From contig OY856409.1 of assembly GCA_963693085.1 (NCBI GenBank), forward strand, positions 1,618,095,711-1,618,159,710: a stretch of DNA of 64,000 bases, given 5' to 3'. Positions within the stretch are counted from its first letter, which is position 1, and every line of letters starts with the position of its first letter. Shown here in pieces: positions 1 to 12,558 of the stretch. The notes below the pieces were generated by a model, which was not told where the DNA came from, did no database searches, and worked only from the letters and a program-made list of their open reading frames with translations. Position numbers and translations under genes: made by a program. The DNA comes from Alisma plantago-aquatica. Lineage: Eukaryota; Streptophyta; Magnoliopsida; Alismatales; Alismataceae.

Positions 1-1260
1 TCTTCTCATATATATCATAGGTATAGAGGTACCAACAGACTCATCCTCTCTCTAGGGTTTGGTTCCTCTCATGGAAACCAGGACATCATCAGCCTCGAGG
101 GGTCAAGCATGAGGTAACCACTATCATCCACTTAGGTCTCATTATCCTCAACTCCCACTATTCCTCATATCTCAGAATCTAAGCTTCCAACCTTCTCGCT
201 TGGGTCCTGCTCTCTCTCTCTCTTTCTAGAGATAAACCTACAACTAGCCTCACTACTAGAGGTCCTCTCTCCATGAAGATAGATCCAGCTCACAAGCATA
301 ACCCTACATGGTGAAACCTATGTTTGTTTAAGGTTATCCATAAATCTTTATGCTTATCTCATTAGCTTTCCAACATACTCCCATAGCCAAGCTTTCAACC
401 TACTACTCGCACTATTGACGTATTCTGGGTGCCTACTATGCCATGCACATATAAGCTCATGGGTTCCATAAGTTCTTCTCTAACCTCATCAATGAAGGAG
501 CTATCCTTCTCTCTAACATGCACGACCCTTTCCAGGGTTGGGTCGCTAAAGACACTAGGTCATCGAACTTCTGATGGCTCATATGGCATCCAATGCATGT
601 CTATCCAAACACCTGGTCTACCATGACATCTAACTAATCATGTCATCTCTCTCTCTAACCTTCACTTAGGGTTAGGGTTAACACCATCCTCAAAGGATGT
701 GCCAGGTCTCCACTTATAATGGAGGTCTCTACCTCCAAGACTAACTCTCTTTACTTATTCTCCTGACAAGAAGGTCTATCCTCAGGTCTCTCCTGAGGGC
801 ATGACAACTTATGTCATACGACCTAAGCATGTATCTATTCTTTTATGCTGAATCTATTAAGCTTATATCCATGACATCTTATTTACATGATTTTTATTAA
901 TTTGGTGGATGATTCCTTAAACCTTATCAATCTTACCCATACCTCAAGGGGGTGAGGAAAAGAGAGAAAACCCTAATCCTTATCATCCTTAATAGTGTTT
1001 GAGTTGAGAGGGGATGAACAAGAGGAGAGAGTCCTAAAGGTATCTTATTTCGAGTCAAATCCTGAGACTTTGGCCAGGCAGTCACACAAATCTGGTAGTC
1101 CTCGATTTCTGACTAGCGGTGCGGAGAAAAATCTTTCCAGCCCCCGGGCGTGATCCTTTTCTAGATACCTCTACCTTTTGGAAAATCCTCTAATAACTCC
1201 CTTTGGTTCTACAAAGTTTGTAAAATTTAATCATTATTACAGATTAAATGAGGAACCTAG
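1..1260 (-). other. Leader of a minus-strand LTR retrotransposon (5' internal region)
   Basis: This stretch lies downstream (minus sense) of the primer site at 1261-1272, so it is the 5' untranslated internal region of the element whose 5' LTR is 1275-4455. It has pyrimidine-rich runs such as the CT repeat near 210-226. I see no gag or pol reading frame; short open frames here look like chance. The element continues beyond the left edge. Confidence 0.6.
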
Positions 1261-1272
1261 GCTCTAATACCA
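1261..1272 (-). promoter_or_regulatory. Primer-binding site, initiator tRNA-Met type
   Basis: The plus strand reads GCTCTAATACCA, the complement of the usual TGGTATCAGAGC with one change. Two bases separate it from the LTR terminus TG at 1275. This fixes the element as minus-strand. Confidence 0.8.
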
Positions 1273-1274
1273 AA

Positions 1275-4200
1275 TGTAACGACCCCACCTCCCAGTAACC
1301 CCCAATTAAGGGAGACCAGGAGGTCAGAGTCGTTATCCTAATTTCGGGATCAAAGGTTCAACAAATAATCAATAATAATTATCAAATTCTACTAAACTAA
1401 ACTGAAAGGCTGTAATAAAATTAAACTTTTTCATACCTTTTTCAAAAGCTCGGATATCTACTTCTATCCACATGGAGTCTATTCTAACTAATCCTCCTTT
1501 GAACTTTAATTCATATTTAATTCCACATATTCCACTTTACTATTTGTTCGTTCCACTTGTACCTAAAATTCCAACAAACAAAATGTTGGTCAGCATAAAG
1601 CTGGTATGTGGGGGAAACAATAATTGTGCAACTATGATAACAATGTAATCAGCCAATTATCATTTAACAGCCAAGATTACATCTTAAGCAATACTACTCA
1701 ATCCTTACCTATCCCCTATCGCTGTGATGTCCCTATAGTAGACTTGGATACTACCTCTCTCTATGGTAGATCCTTACCCCCATGGCCCTACCTCACATGT
1801 ATCCAATACTTAGGGTTATAGAGTCGCATGGCCCTACCAAAAGGTAGCCCAATCCCTGACTCCAGGTGACTTGATGGACCTACCCCATTGGTAGCCATGT
1901 ACTAAGTCATCCAATGACTTGACAAACCTACCCCATAGGTAGCCATGTACTAGATCAAACCATTAAGCCACAGAGGGGACTAGAATCTGAGATAGTAGGC
2001 ACATATCTTTTGTGATAGTCATATCCACACTATAGTTTGCAAGAATTAAATTCAACCAACAGTTTGATTCAAGTCATCAAAGAAAACTTCAGAAAACCTC
2101 AAAAAACTGATTCGAGATATTCATAAGCATAACCACATACCTGTCAGGCAGATTTGAGACAAAATCAACCAAGAAGGGAAATCCAATCAGGCAAGTACAA
2201 GAATCCTGGAATCACATCCAATTCCTTTTTATCAAAATCTATTCAAACCATCTTGCTACTTAAGGTTTCTATTCCTTTTTAAGATTTCTACCTCTTTTAG
2301 GGTTTACTTTGCAATTAGGGTTTTTACTTAATTTACTCTTTTAAACCCTAACTTCTCATCTATCCTTAATGAAAGTTATTAAGGTCACCTTTTAACAACA
2401 TATAACCTTAATTTCAGAAACAACACAATTAATCATCAATTAAGTCCATTAAGCCTTGTTTACATTAAATCTACCATTTTTATCCTTTTAATCCATGACA
2501 AGATCATTATGCTCCTTTATCATCAATTCATAGTTCATTATGGTTCAATTCACATATGAATTCTAATTGTCATTAATTCTACCTCTATTCATTAGAAAAC
2601 CCTAATTACTACATTAAGGGTATTTATCCACAATTAGGGACTTTTATACTTGAAATAGCTTAGAATGATCATATCTCGACTTTAATCATGATTTGAACAA
2701 TTAAAGCTATCAAGAGTCACATTCACTAATATTAGGTTTCAAGGCCCATTAAAGCATATTTATGCACATGAACTATCAATTAAACTAATTACGTGCAAAG
2801 TTCATCATTTTTTATCTTAATGTATATTTTCATGATTAATAGGCTAATATCAACTTTAATTATCCATTAAACCCTACTAATTTCATTAATCATCTCAAAA
2901 TAGGGTTTCTTAATCTTTAATTCATTAAAGTTGATAAGTTACACTACTTTTTGAACTTCAAGAGGAATTAGCCTCTAAAACCATTTTTAATGAATTCCTC
3001 TCATTTTTTGAGCAAAATACATGTATTATTTGCTACTATCGGAGTTACCAATATAGAGATACGATTTTTGTAAAATTAACTCACCAGAGCCAATCAAAGC
3101 ATGTCACGTCACTCATTGCATGCAACGTTGTTCGGTTGGGTTTGAAAACATTTAGAATTTACATCCTTGCCCTTGGTTAAGTTGGTCAGCTCTTTACCCC
3201 ATGGAGGGGAAAACCCATCTATCGACCCCAATGGTCATCTTCCTCCTCGCAACCCTAGCAGCGCCATGATCTGCAGCACTTCGGGGGTCTGCCCTACCTT
3301 CCTAGGGGCTCGAAACTCGTCATCCTCCACCTCCCTTGCTCTGGCACCATCCGTCACATCTAGGCACCACGTAGCTCGCGTCCCATGTAGTTGGTTTGTG
3401 TAGGGTCGGTGTGCGAACTGCAGTCAGTGATGCAGTCATGCGGCTACTGCTGTGCCTTGTTTAGGGCATAGCCACGATGGCAACGCAGCTCCCTAGCATC
3501 ATGGAGCATCAAGCTACCATTGTAACCCACTTTTTCTGACTTATGACTTCATGATCACACATCCCCGCTTAGTTACGGTTTAAGGATGAAAACATGGAAG
3601 AAGAGGGGAGAATGATGTGTGGGATCCTCTGGACTCGGCCCAAGGTCTCACCCCTTATATAGGGGAGGGTATCCACGCCCAAGGACATTCATCCAAGAGG
3701 AAACAAGTCCCACTCTTAAAGGAAACCTATTCCTTCCTTGAGAAGAAATCTTCTCTCTCCTAACTTATTCCTTTAATAAACCATATCTCTTGGATAATTA
3801 GGAATTCGAAAATCCTTTTACTTATTCTCTTTTATACTTGCCTTATAATCCATTAATCACGAAATTAAGTTTTCCTTAAGTAGAAAATACCACTTCTTTA
3901 ACAAAGCCACAAAAACTATTAATAATGTATCACATTATCCTCTTATTTTATATTTTTGGTATTTTCTCTTTCTTTCTTCCCCATTGGGACTCCTTTAAAC
4001 ATTAGGAATCCTTGGGATATGGAATTCCATCAAGGATAACTCAATTATACTTCTTTCCACTTATTTCCTACATTTTATCATTGTTTTCAATTTCTTTCTT
4101 AATATAGAAATACTTAATTGATCTTTTCTTTTCTTTTCGCATTATCTTTGCAACTTTGGACTCCTTGGGACCCAAGGAACCCAAACGGTACGAAATCCAC

Positions 4201-4455
4201 CTTTGGATTAAATTATTTTGCCTTCTAGAGGTTTCTACACTTTTCTTTTCTCCATTTCTTATTTATAATGGAGTTTCTTTTGTATTTTCTTTGTTATTGG
4301 GCCCAATAGCCAATAAAGCCCACAAGACAACCAACAAGGCTATTATAAATGAAACTCATTTATTCAAGACAATTTATATCATTATTTGTTCAAATATCTT
4401 TATTATGAGAAATTACATTTATCACCAAAAGAACCCAAAAATTGGGGTTGTAACA
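1275..4455 (-). repeat. 5' LTR (LTR-1) of a minus-strand retrotransposon, about 3.2 kb
   Basis: The plus-strand ends are TGTAACGACCCC and GGGGTTGTAACA, an imperfect terminal inverted repeat of the TG...CA type expected for LTRs. A tRNA-Met primer site abuts the left end. The length and termini resemble Tekay/Del-type LTRs; the assignment is by resemblance only. Inside are three short palindromes of the form CTACC-n4-GGTAG (1832-1950) and several telobox-like TAGGGTTT motifs (about 2255-2350 and 2590-2910). No coding sequence is visible. It abuts, and probably interrupts, LTR-X; the target duplication would be GTTCA at 4456-4460, but the other copy lies outside the window. Confidence 0.7.
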
Positions 4456-6378
4456 GTTCACAACATGTCATTGTATGTATCACATATCATACCATAAAGG
4501 TATAAACATCATTGTGCAGTGTCCGTCACGCTACAACTTGAAACTTGCTACATGGATAACCTATTCACATATACAAGGCATACATGTACAACCATGACAT
4601 ACTATTAAAAACCTCATATTGATGTCCAAACATCTATAAAATACCCCCAAGGACCTCAGGGTACAGGGACAACACATAGGACTCTACTAGAAAACACTAG
4701 TAGTGTATCCAACCTTCAACAACTACTAATCTCTTTGATGCTCTTCCTTAACCACACCATCTCTACCATGTCGAGCATGACCACCTAAAAAGATGTGGAA
4801 ACCCACGAGGTGAGACCAACGTTGCAATGTGAAATATAACCCTCCTCCAACAACTCTTATTAACACAAATAGATATTGAGCAAGTTAAGCATTATGAGCA
4901 CATTCATCTAAAGGTGCAAGTAAATTGATAACACAAATTAGGTAGATTAAGCAGCTACAACTGATCAATAGAACATTGTATACTTTTAGAAGGAATATGA
5001 AGAACATTTATATAGGACACCACCTAAGTAGTATAAGAAACAAGGCAAATGGAAACATCTAAATCATGTTTAACAATAACCAAATATACTACATGGCTGT
5101 ATTACATCTTTTATGCCGAGTGGAGATGAGGTATACTACTCATATTCCAACTGGCCACTACTAAGTCAAAATTAGTGCCATACAAGATCTAGAGTGTAGG
5201 ACTCTTATGATCTTCCACACCGTCAATCAACCTGAGTCCACCGTAGTGGCATATAGAGTCCAAGTGAATAACAGCCTAGTCTGCCTTGGTATAAATGCAC
5301 GACACTAGTAAATAGGGTATGCAAACCCAATCATCTAAGGTACAACCGAAACTATCCTCTATCATATCATATACTAATATATAACTATAGGCATTTTCCT
5401 ACTAAGAAATGGCCATATTCATCCTCCACAACCTGTAATTTTGGATGCAAGGATATACTGTCAACTTACACCATTCATATTCAACAATATATGCTCCGAG
5501 TTTGCCTTAGAATTACTCATTTCACCATCCGACAAGTTTTGACACTGAATATGGATCTATGGCTCAGGGCAACTACACTATTAGGGCTTCACTTGATTAA
5601 TTAAGCCATTTGAGTGTCCTTTATTCCATCAATCAAGTTACAATGTACAAACCCTAAAAAGGTTCCACAAAGATAAGGTAACTTGCAACTTCAGAAGATA
5701 TAAAACGTATTAATCATAAAGACGATCACATTGTCATATGATATTATCTCACTGCCATATAAAAGTCCATTACCATTATCATGTCACTATGGGATAACAA
5801 TACCTCATCACATCACTGTAGGACATCAGTTCAAATTAGACACAAAGCATTCCATCACCAAAAGAAAGAAACCAAACCATAATCATGATGAGAAACCAAC
5901 ATTTAAATGTGTGCATGTGAAACTAGTACTTCCACCATTCATAGAAATTTTGGTACAAGAATTAGGATCCACAAAAAATATCTTATCTATGGAAGATTAC
6001 TACAAAATCATAAAACCTAAAACAAGGTATCATCATCAAGCATCTTATAATCACATTTTAGAGATAATATAAACTTTCATGCAAGATTAAAGGTGGAACA
6101 ATAGTAGAGGAGAGAGTTATATAATCCGCCTTGAGGTGAAGATCAACTCCCGAGCCACAAAGCTCTAAGAGAGAGAAGAAACACCAATATTGGATCAATT
6201 CCATGGTCAAGCAAGATCACCTCAAGAGAAGAAGAACAAGCCAAGATTAAAAGTTGCACAAAGAAGAGAGGGTACAAACCCTAGGCCTAAAAGATAGGGG
6301 AAAGAGGAGATCTCCATTTCACATAGGTACTACCATGGAAAACCATGGATTCGACCTCTATCGGAGAGAAGTACCTCA
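4456..6378 (-). repeat. LTR-X, fragment 1 (Tekay-like LTR, minus strand)
   Basis: About 4640-5660 matches the LTRs at 50879-54863 and 57921-62423 in the same orientation. Shared blocks include the 'acctgggagtacag..gacgacacatagga' region near 4655-4685, a block near 5100-5200 reading 'gtattacatcttttat' and 'gaggtatactactca', and the 'agtccaccgtagtg' region. 6105-6135 matches 61200-61225. The first 100-200 bp expected for this LTR are missing at the left, where LTR-1 adjoins. It is cut at 6379 by Athila-2 and resumes at 24596. No gene is seen here. Confidence 0.65.
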
Positions 6379-6383
6379 ATAAG

Positions 6384-6415
6384 TGTTGTGTGTTTTCCAC
6401 ATCATCTTTTCACAT
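6384..6415 (+). repeat. Athila-2 5' LTR stub (first ~32 bp)
   Basis: It repeats the start of the 3' LTR at 22978, both beginning TGTTGTGTGTTTTCCAC, with one difference before the match ends at 'cttttcacat'. From 6412 the sequence reads as the end of pol, so the junction is a deletion breakpoint inside the LTR. Confidence 0.85.
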
Positions 6416-6537
6416 ATGGAGTTGTGGAACTCCAAGGCAAAGATGGCAATTTCAAAGTGAATGGACAACGTTGCAAGCTATATACTTGTGGAGATGTAGT
6501 AGACAAGGGAGCCTCTTGCTCCCTCCAAGATGCTTGA
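6412..6537 (+). pseudogene. C-terminal remnant of Athila-2 pol (end of integrase)
   Basis: One frame reads from 6412 to a TGA at 6535. It contains YGVVEL, then FKVNGQRCKLY, which lines up with HGAVRI..FLVNG.RLKHYF at the end of the Athila-1 integrase (about 13740-13815). This is the extreme C-terminus of an Athila-type integrase; no catalytic part remains. It is fused directly to the LTR stub. 6538-6661 is noncoding Athila-2 spacer, which resumes at 19307 after the Athila-1 insertion. Confidence 0.7.
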
Positions 6538-6666
6538 AGGAAGAATTGAAGAGTCTTACTCTAGACTCTAAATGGAGGACCTCGTGGGAGTTGACCCCAC
6601 ATTAGGATTGATTTCTTTTAAGTTCTTAGAGTCAAAAACACTATTTCACTTCGTCGTTAAGCCTGT

Positions 6667-8223
6667 TGATGCACGAGTTTTGAGTCGCTTTTACAGACCG
6701 ATTTTATATGTGTTTTGTACACTTATTTGTTATTTCTTTGTTTATATTTGCATAAATCACTATTGTTGTCATGTACACTCTATTTGCATCAAATCATGCT
6801 TATTTCATCATATTTATATGATTTTATACATTCCATGGACTTATATTCAATTTTCTGCATTTTTCAAGTATATTATGCATAGTGCAGAGTCGGTGCCACC
6901 AACCCTAGCAGTCGGTGCCACTGACGTGGCATTAGTGGCCAGGAAGAAATTGACCAAAGGAGTCAGTAGCATCAACTACTAAGTCGGTACCACCGAGAAA
7001 AAGCTCTAGCAACGGAAGCGATCACCCAGACAAGTCGATGGCATCGACCCCACAAGTCGGTGCCACCGAGTTAGCTTCAGTGAGAAAGGGAGAAAACTCA
7101 CCTCAGCTCGGTGCCACCGACATCCCAATCGATGGCACTGACTCAACCAGAGATCGACAAAGGCCTGATACCTTTAGTGCCACTGACTCTGTCAAATTTC
7201 AACAATCTAAATCAGCCGCTCGGTCCAACGATCCACATTATGTGGTACCGTAAGTGACCTAGGACAAAAAGGTAGGACGACCAGGCCTAAAGGGGACATC
7301 ACATTGCACTACAGGATGATGAGAGAAGAGACAAAGAGAAGCACAGAGTCGAAGGACAACAACTAGATGATTCGAGCACCGTTGACGGGCATTTCTACCG
7401 CTAGAAGGTTCTAGAGTGTGCATTTCTCGAGGAGGATCATCCGGAACATCGCCTTTACAGGGGTTACACGAATCTCCTTCATGTTTCCCACGTTTTTCTT
7501 TTCTCCTTCCATGTATTTTCAACTGAAATCCATGTGGGGCTAAACCCCTTTATTCCTTAGGACCTGGGAGTAGCCCGGGGAACCACTATATCGACTTTTA
7601 CATGATTTAAAGCAATTTCCCCTCCTAATTCATGGATATTTATGCGTGTGAATGAATGTTCTTTTATTAATTGATCACCTTCATTGGAAATATTAGGTGA
7701 ATAATTAATCTGGAAGGAGAAATTAAATGCCTGAAACCCACGCATAAACACTATCTTACACATTCTTTGGTAAAAGTAATGAACGGGTAGTGGGAAGATA
7801 CCTAGAGATTGAATGTAAAGCACCTGCTCTAAGATATAAATTACCATAGACATTGAATTGGCTTAGAATTAAGTAGTGGACTGTACCGTGAAAGCGGGCA
7901 AATTCTCTCTACGGGATTTCTATTTAGGAAGAGGGTAAATTTTATAAAAGTTAATAAAATAAGATACAACGGGGATCCTTGGTGAAACCGGTATTTGTGA
8001 GGAATTATACCTCTCGTGACTTAACCAAACCATTTTTTATTTTAATTTTCTCTTGTTTTGCTTTGAAAACCGATTCACTCAAACTGTATACTGGCTTAGC
8101 TGATCGTATTGTAGTTAGTAGTAGTCACTGAGACTATGTCTCCCTATGTTCGACTCGGGCCTCACAAGGCCTGTATTACGTGACGCGTACACTTGTGTTT
8201 AGACGTACGTAAATTACGCGTCA
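6667..8223 (+). repeat. Athila-1 5' LTR
   Basis: It starts TGATGCACGAG and ends ACGCGTCA. It is collinear over its whole length with the 3' LTR at 17747-19301. The first third holds the GGTGnCACC array (6887-7190). A TATAAAAG string lies near 7943. Reading frames in it are chance. Confidence 0.95.
6889..7190 (+). promoter_or_regulatory. Palindrome-pair array, Athila-1 5' LTR
   Basis: Four pairs of the 9-mer GGTGnCACC and its variants start at 6892/6914, 6965/6986, 7037/7059 and 7110/7131, so members of a pair are 21-22 bp apart and pairs recur every 72-73 bp. A single site follows near 7176. Flanking bases extend the symmetry to GTCGGTGnCACCGAC. DNA between the pairs does not look repeated. 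The role is inferred: multiple binding sites for a dimeric DNA-binding protein in the LTR promoter region. Confidence 0.7.
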
Positions 8224-8229
8224 AGTTTT

Positions 8230-8247
8230 TGGCGCCGTTGTCGGGGA
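8230..8247 (+). promoter_or_regulatory. Primer-binding site, tRNA-Asp type
   Basis: TGGCGCCGTTGTCGGGGA lies 6 bases after the 5' LTR end. This primer is characteristic of Athila/Tat-lineage elements. 8248-8416 is leader with no frame. Confidence 0.9.
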
Positions 8248-8416
8248 GACGGCGACATCTCAGCACTATGAGTGCTGCAGTCAGCCATTCTAGGCCACTT
8301 TTTAATTTTCATGCCTCTTAATAAAAAATAATAATATATATTCATTTCCTATTCATTTATCACATTGTCTCTTAGGTACCTTGGCTAATTATTTTCAATC
8401 TTTCAGGTACTAGTAT

Positions 8417-10130
8417 ATGGTGGCAATGAGGACCACAGACTATAGAGAAGTTACAACTACATTTCCAGGGGATGGAGAAGCCTCGATTCAAATAAACTCA
8501 TTAGAAGGCATACCATTGTCACCCAGGCAACAAGAAATAGGACACGGTAACCCTAGAGCAGAAAAGACCATCTGGGAAAGGATAAAAGCATCTTCCTCAG
8601 TGGCATATACAGGGCCAATTATGAAGCAGCATGTGAATGTGGATCAGTACAAGATTGATCCAGGTTTGATTGCACTTGTCAAGGCACAAGCATTCTATGG
8701 GAACACTCATGAAGATCCAGTGGCACATATTGGTAATTTTGTGGAAATCTGTGATATGGTCAAAGTCGATATGTTTCCTCAAACCGGTATCTATCTAAAG
8801 TTGTTTCCATCGTCACTGGATGACAAAGCAAAGGAATGACTGCACAACCTACCCAAAGAGTCGATAGCAACATGGGACGACATGGTGGAGGCATTCTTTG
8901 AAAGATATTTTCCTTGAGAGAAGACAAATGAGCTGATCAAGAATATCCATAACTTCAAACAACATGCATCCGAATTGTATTCTGAGGCATGGGAGCGTTT
9001 CTAGATAATGCTCAGGAAGGTTCCACATCATGGGATAGATTTGGAAAATCAAGTAAAGATGTTCTATTTTGGGTTGCAAAAAAGTGAACAGACTACTCTA
9101 GATAGTGCAGGTTCAGGATTCTTCCTCAATAACCCACCATCAACATGTCAGGAAATTTTGAAGAACATGGCGAGGAATCAGGCTTGGGGAAGTGAGAGAG
9201 ACAATCTAGAGCAGATCAAAAGAATAGGGGAGTCCAAGGCTATTTCTTCCTTGAATGAAAAGTTGGACCTTATTACAAAGAAGTTGCTTGAGAAGGACGA
9301 TCATTTTTCTAAAGAGGAAGAGCAAGTGAAATACATGCGTCAGCAAGGATACTACAATAATGACTATACATGGAGGAAGGACTCAAAGTTCTCATGGAAG
9401 GATCCAAGCAACTTCTTGCAAGATCTGATTAGTGGAATCAGCAAAGGCCAGTGCAGCAGCAGCGTCCAGTGGCCGAAGAGAGCACTAATGACATCTTGAA
9501 AAAGATCGTGAAGAAGAATGACATGTTACTCAATAATGTTCAGTGAGGCCTCCAGAACCACAATGCACATATGAGAACTTTTGAGACATCATTATCTCAA
9601 CTTGCAACGGATGTGGCCACGTTAAAGAAGCCTTCTCAGTAGGGGTTCCCCGGAAATACTATCACTCCAATGGGGAATCAGTAGGTCAAAGCCATACTAT
9701 TAAGAAGTGGAAAGAAGACATTGACCCCACAGTATGAGGAGAATGAGGCGACCAATCCTATTGACAGTAATGATTCCATGCCAGAGAAAACACAAGAAAA
9801 ACCTAAGATAGAGAACATAGGGGAGGAGCAACAAAAAGATGTTGAGCCTAAAAAGAGGACGTCATATGTACCACCACATCAGAGAATGTAGGCGGTGCCA
9901 GCTCCATATCCCAATAGCTTGAAGGCGACAAAGCAGGACCAACAATTTAAGAAGTTTTTGGACAACTTTAGGAAGCTTTTTGTGAATATACCATTGATTG
10001 AGGCAATTGAACAAATACCTTCATATGGAATGTTTCTGAAGGATATCATTAACATGAAGAGAAAGATTGCAGAGTCTAATGTAGTTGTCTTAAGAGAGCA
10101 AGTTAGTGCCTTCATCTTAGGTACTCTTCC
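8417..10130 (+). pseudogene. Athila-1 gag (degenerate)
   Basis: This would encode the capsid part of the polyprotein. The frame begins at the ATG at 8417 and shows the retrotransposon gag domain: the GNTHEDPVAHIGNFVEICD region (about residues 95-115), then after a stop at 8837 a WDDMVEAFFERYFP stretch (about 8870-8920), then the frame 9008-9499. Stops follow SLDDKAKE, YFP and WERF, and the frame shifts after 9499. The 9500-9890 stretch reads as the linker before protease, ending near VPPHQRM. I see no CCHC knuckle, which is usual for Athila gag. Several stops are one transition from Trp or Gln codons. Confidence 0.85.
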
Positions 10131-10560
10131 ACCAAAGAGGCAAGATCCTGGTTGTTTCAATATTACATGCTATATCGGGAAGACAAGGTTTGGTGAGGCA
10201 CTTTGTGATTCAGGGGAAAGCATTAACTTGATGCCCCTATCTACTTTCAAAAATCTTGGTCTCAAAACATCAAGGATGAGAAGCATGATGATACAGTTGG
10301 CAGACAACTCGGTAGTTACACCGTATGGAATTTGAGAGGATGTGTTTGTAAAGGTGGTCCGGTTTGTTTTTCCTGTAGATTTTGTAGTAATGGAGATGCA
10401 AGCTAAACATGGCAACAAACTACTTCTAGGACGGCCATTCCAAGCTACAACCGACATGATTTTAGAGATGGGAAGAGGCTACTTGACTATGGGAATAAAA
10501 GATGACATGTTCGAGATAACCATGCTAGGAAATTTCAAATCATCTAATTCTTAGGAGCAA
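10131..10560 (+). pseudogene. Athila-1 aspartic protease domain (degenerate)
   Basis: Retropepsin-like domain for polyprotein processing. The active-site motif is read as CDSGESINLMPLS (Asp codon at 10208), followed by QLADNSVVTPYGI, a stop at 10333, then DVFVKVVRFVFPVDFVVMEM and LLLGRPF. Order and motifs match Athila proteases. A second, diverged LGKPF stretch follows at 10603-10670, suggesting a local duplication or frame break at the domain end. Confidence 0.85.
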
Positions 10561-11086
10561 TGCAATATGGTACAACACATGGAAAATAATATTTTCCTTG
10601 TTCTTGGGAAAACCATTCCTGGACATGGCACATGTTATGACAAAGGTGGACAAGGGTACACTTGTTGTAGATATTATGGAGAACACCAAGGTTCTCTCAC
10701 TTACCAAGGCGGTAGGATACCCGAATGATAAAGAAGAGGAAGTAAGTGTGTCTATCGTTGATGAAGATGCAGAGGATACCATATTATAGGTCCACCTATA
10801 GCTTCCTCTAGAGGCTTGTCTCATGAACATAAGTGATGATTATGTTCTGGACTAGTCGAGGGAGAAGTGTGCATATCTACTTAAGGTGCAGCCATGCCAT
10901 TACACGAAGCATTTTGAGAACATAGGGCCATTACCACCGCCTTTGGTGTCGTCACTCCTAAACCTGCCCGACTTAGAACTCAAGTCGTTGCCACCTCATC
11001 TAAAGTATGTTTTTCTAGCAGCAGAGGAGAAGCTACCAGTCATCATCTCGGCATCATTGAGTATTTTAGAAGAAGAATAATTGCTC
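10561..11086 (+). pseudogene. Athila-1 protease-RT linker
   Basis: Open stretches at 10598-10789 and 10886-11080 are in one frame and separated by stops. The second contains PDLELKSLPPHLKYVFLAAEEKLPVIIS, the conserved segment just before reverse transcriptase in Athila pol. It has no catalytic motif of its own. Confidence 0.7.
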
Positions 11087-12558
11087 ACGGTGTTGAAAAA
11101 CCACAGAGGTGCTTTTGGGTGGTTTGTGGCTGATATCAAGGGGATTTCTCCCACCTTATGCCAACACAAGATTCATCTAGAAGAGGTTGCAAAGTTGGTC
11201 ATTCAACCTCAACGTCGCCAAACCCGATTATGATAGAGGTGGTAAAGTAGGAGGTAATAAAGCTACTATCGGTAGGTATTATTTATGCTGTTTTTGACTC
11301 TATGTGGGTAAGTCGGACTCAGGTAGTACCTAAGAAGGGGGGAATCACTGTCACCACCAATGCATCTAATGAGAAAATCACCACTAGATTAGTGACATGA
11401 TGGTGTTTTTGCATTGATTACCACTGGTTGAATGTTGCGACCCTTAAAGACCATTTTCCATTACCGTTCATCGATCAGATTTTGGAGCAACTCACCGATT
11501 GATCCTAGTTTTGTTTTCTTGATGGATATTTAGGTTACAATCAGATTTCAATTGAGCCTAAAGATCAGGAGAAGTCTATCTTCACTTTTCCTTATGGCAC
11601 CTTCACTTATTGCCGAATGCCTTTTGGGTTGTGCAATGCACCCATGGCTTTTCAAAGGTGTATGTTGGGGATTTTCTCAGATATGGTAGAGCGATGTCTT
11701 GAAGTTTTTATGGATGATTTTTCAGTTTATGGGACGTCATTCAAAGATTGCTTGCAAAATTTGGACAAAGTGTTGCAGAGATGTGAAGACACCTATTTAG
11801 TGCTTAATTGGGAGAAATGTCACATGATGGTTATCGAGGGCATTGTTTTAGGCCACAAAGTGTCTAGCAAAGGATTGGAGGTAGATTCAGTTAAAATAGA
11901 GGTGATCTCAAAACTCCCTCCACCATCATCGGCGAAGGCAGTTAGGAGCTTTCTAGGCCACACCAGGTTTTATCACCGATTTATTAAAGATTTTTCAAAA
12001 CTCACTAAGCCTTTGTCTGAGCTTTTGGAAAAGGATGTTGAGTTCAATTTTGATGAGAGGTGTTTAAAAGCTTTTGAGAATTTGAAAGAGAAAATCATAT
12101 CCGTACCAGTTGTACAGGCTCCAGATTGGAGCCAACCGTTTGAGTTGATGTGTGATGCATCATATTACACGGTAGGGGTTGTGTTAGGGCAATGTTTCAA
12201 CAAGGTCCCTACGGTCATTTATTATGCATCTAAAACTGTTAATGATGGACAATTAAATTACACCACCACATAAAAGGAACTCTTGGCTATTGTTTTTGCT
12301 TTTGAAAAGTTTAGACAATACCTTGTAGGAGCTAAAGTGGTGGTGTGGACAGATCATGCAGTCATTAAGGACTTGTTGTAGAAAAAGGATGCCAAGCCTA
12401 GAGTTATCCGTTGGATCCATTTATTGTAGGAGTTTGATATTGAGGTGAAAGATAAGGTCGGGATTGTAAATGTGGTGGCTGACCACCTATCTAGGTTAAG
12501 GAGGGTAGATGAGAAAGACCTTGACATACCCATCCTAGAAACCTTTCCCGATGAATAA
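11087..12558 (+). pseudogene. Athila-1 reverse transcriptase and RNase H (degenerate)
   Basis: RT copies element RNA to DNA; RNase H removes the RNA strand. The RT N-terminal part (11087-11610) is broken by many stops. The frame 11617-12273 is open for 218 residues: MPFGLCNAP, the catalytic box VFMDDFSVYG (about 11704-11730), then LNWEKCHMM and RSFLGHTRFYHRFIKDFSKLTKPL. RNase H follows with ELMCDASYYTVGVVLGQ and VIYYASKTVN, a TAA stop at 12271, then ELLAIVFAFEKFRQYL and TDHAVIKDLL, ending near VVADHLSRL (about 12490). Non-functional because of the stops. Confidence 0.9.

Noticed and set aside
4156..4497. 113-codon frame
   Set aside because: It crosses the LTR-1 boundary at 4455 and has no recognisable content.
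7259..7853. Antisense frames in the Athila-1 LTR (also 18011-18841)
   Set aside because: They occur in both LTR copies as shadows, with no domain and no conservation of the start.
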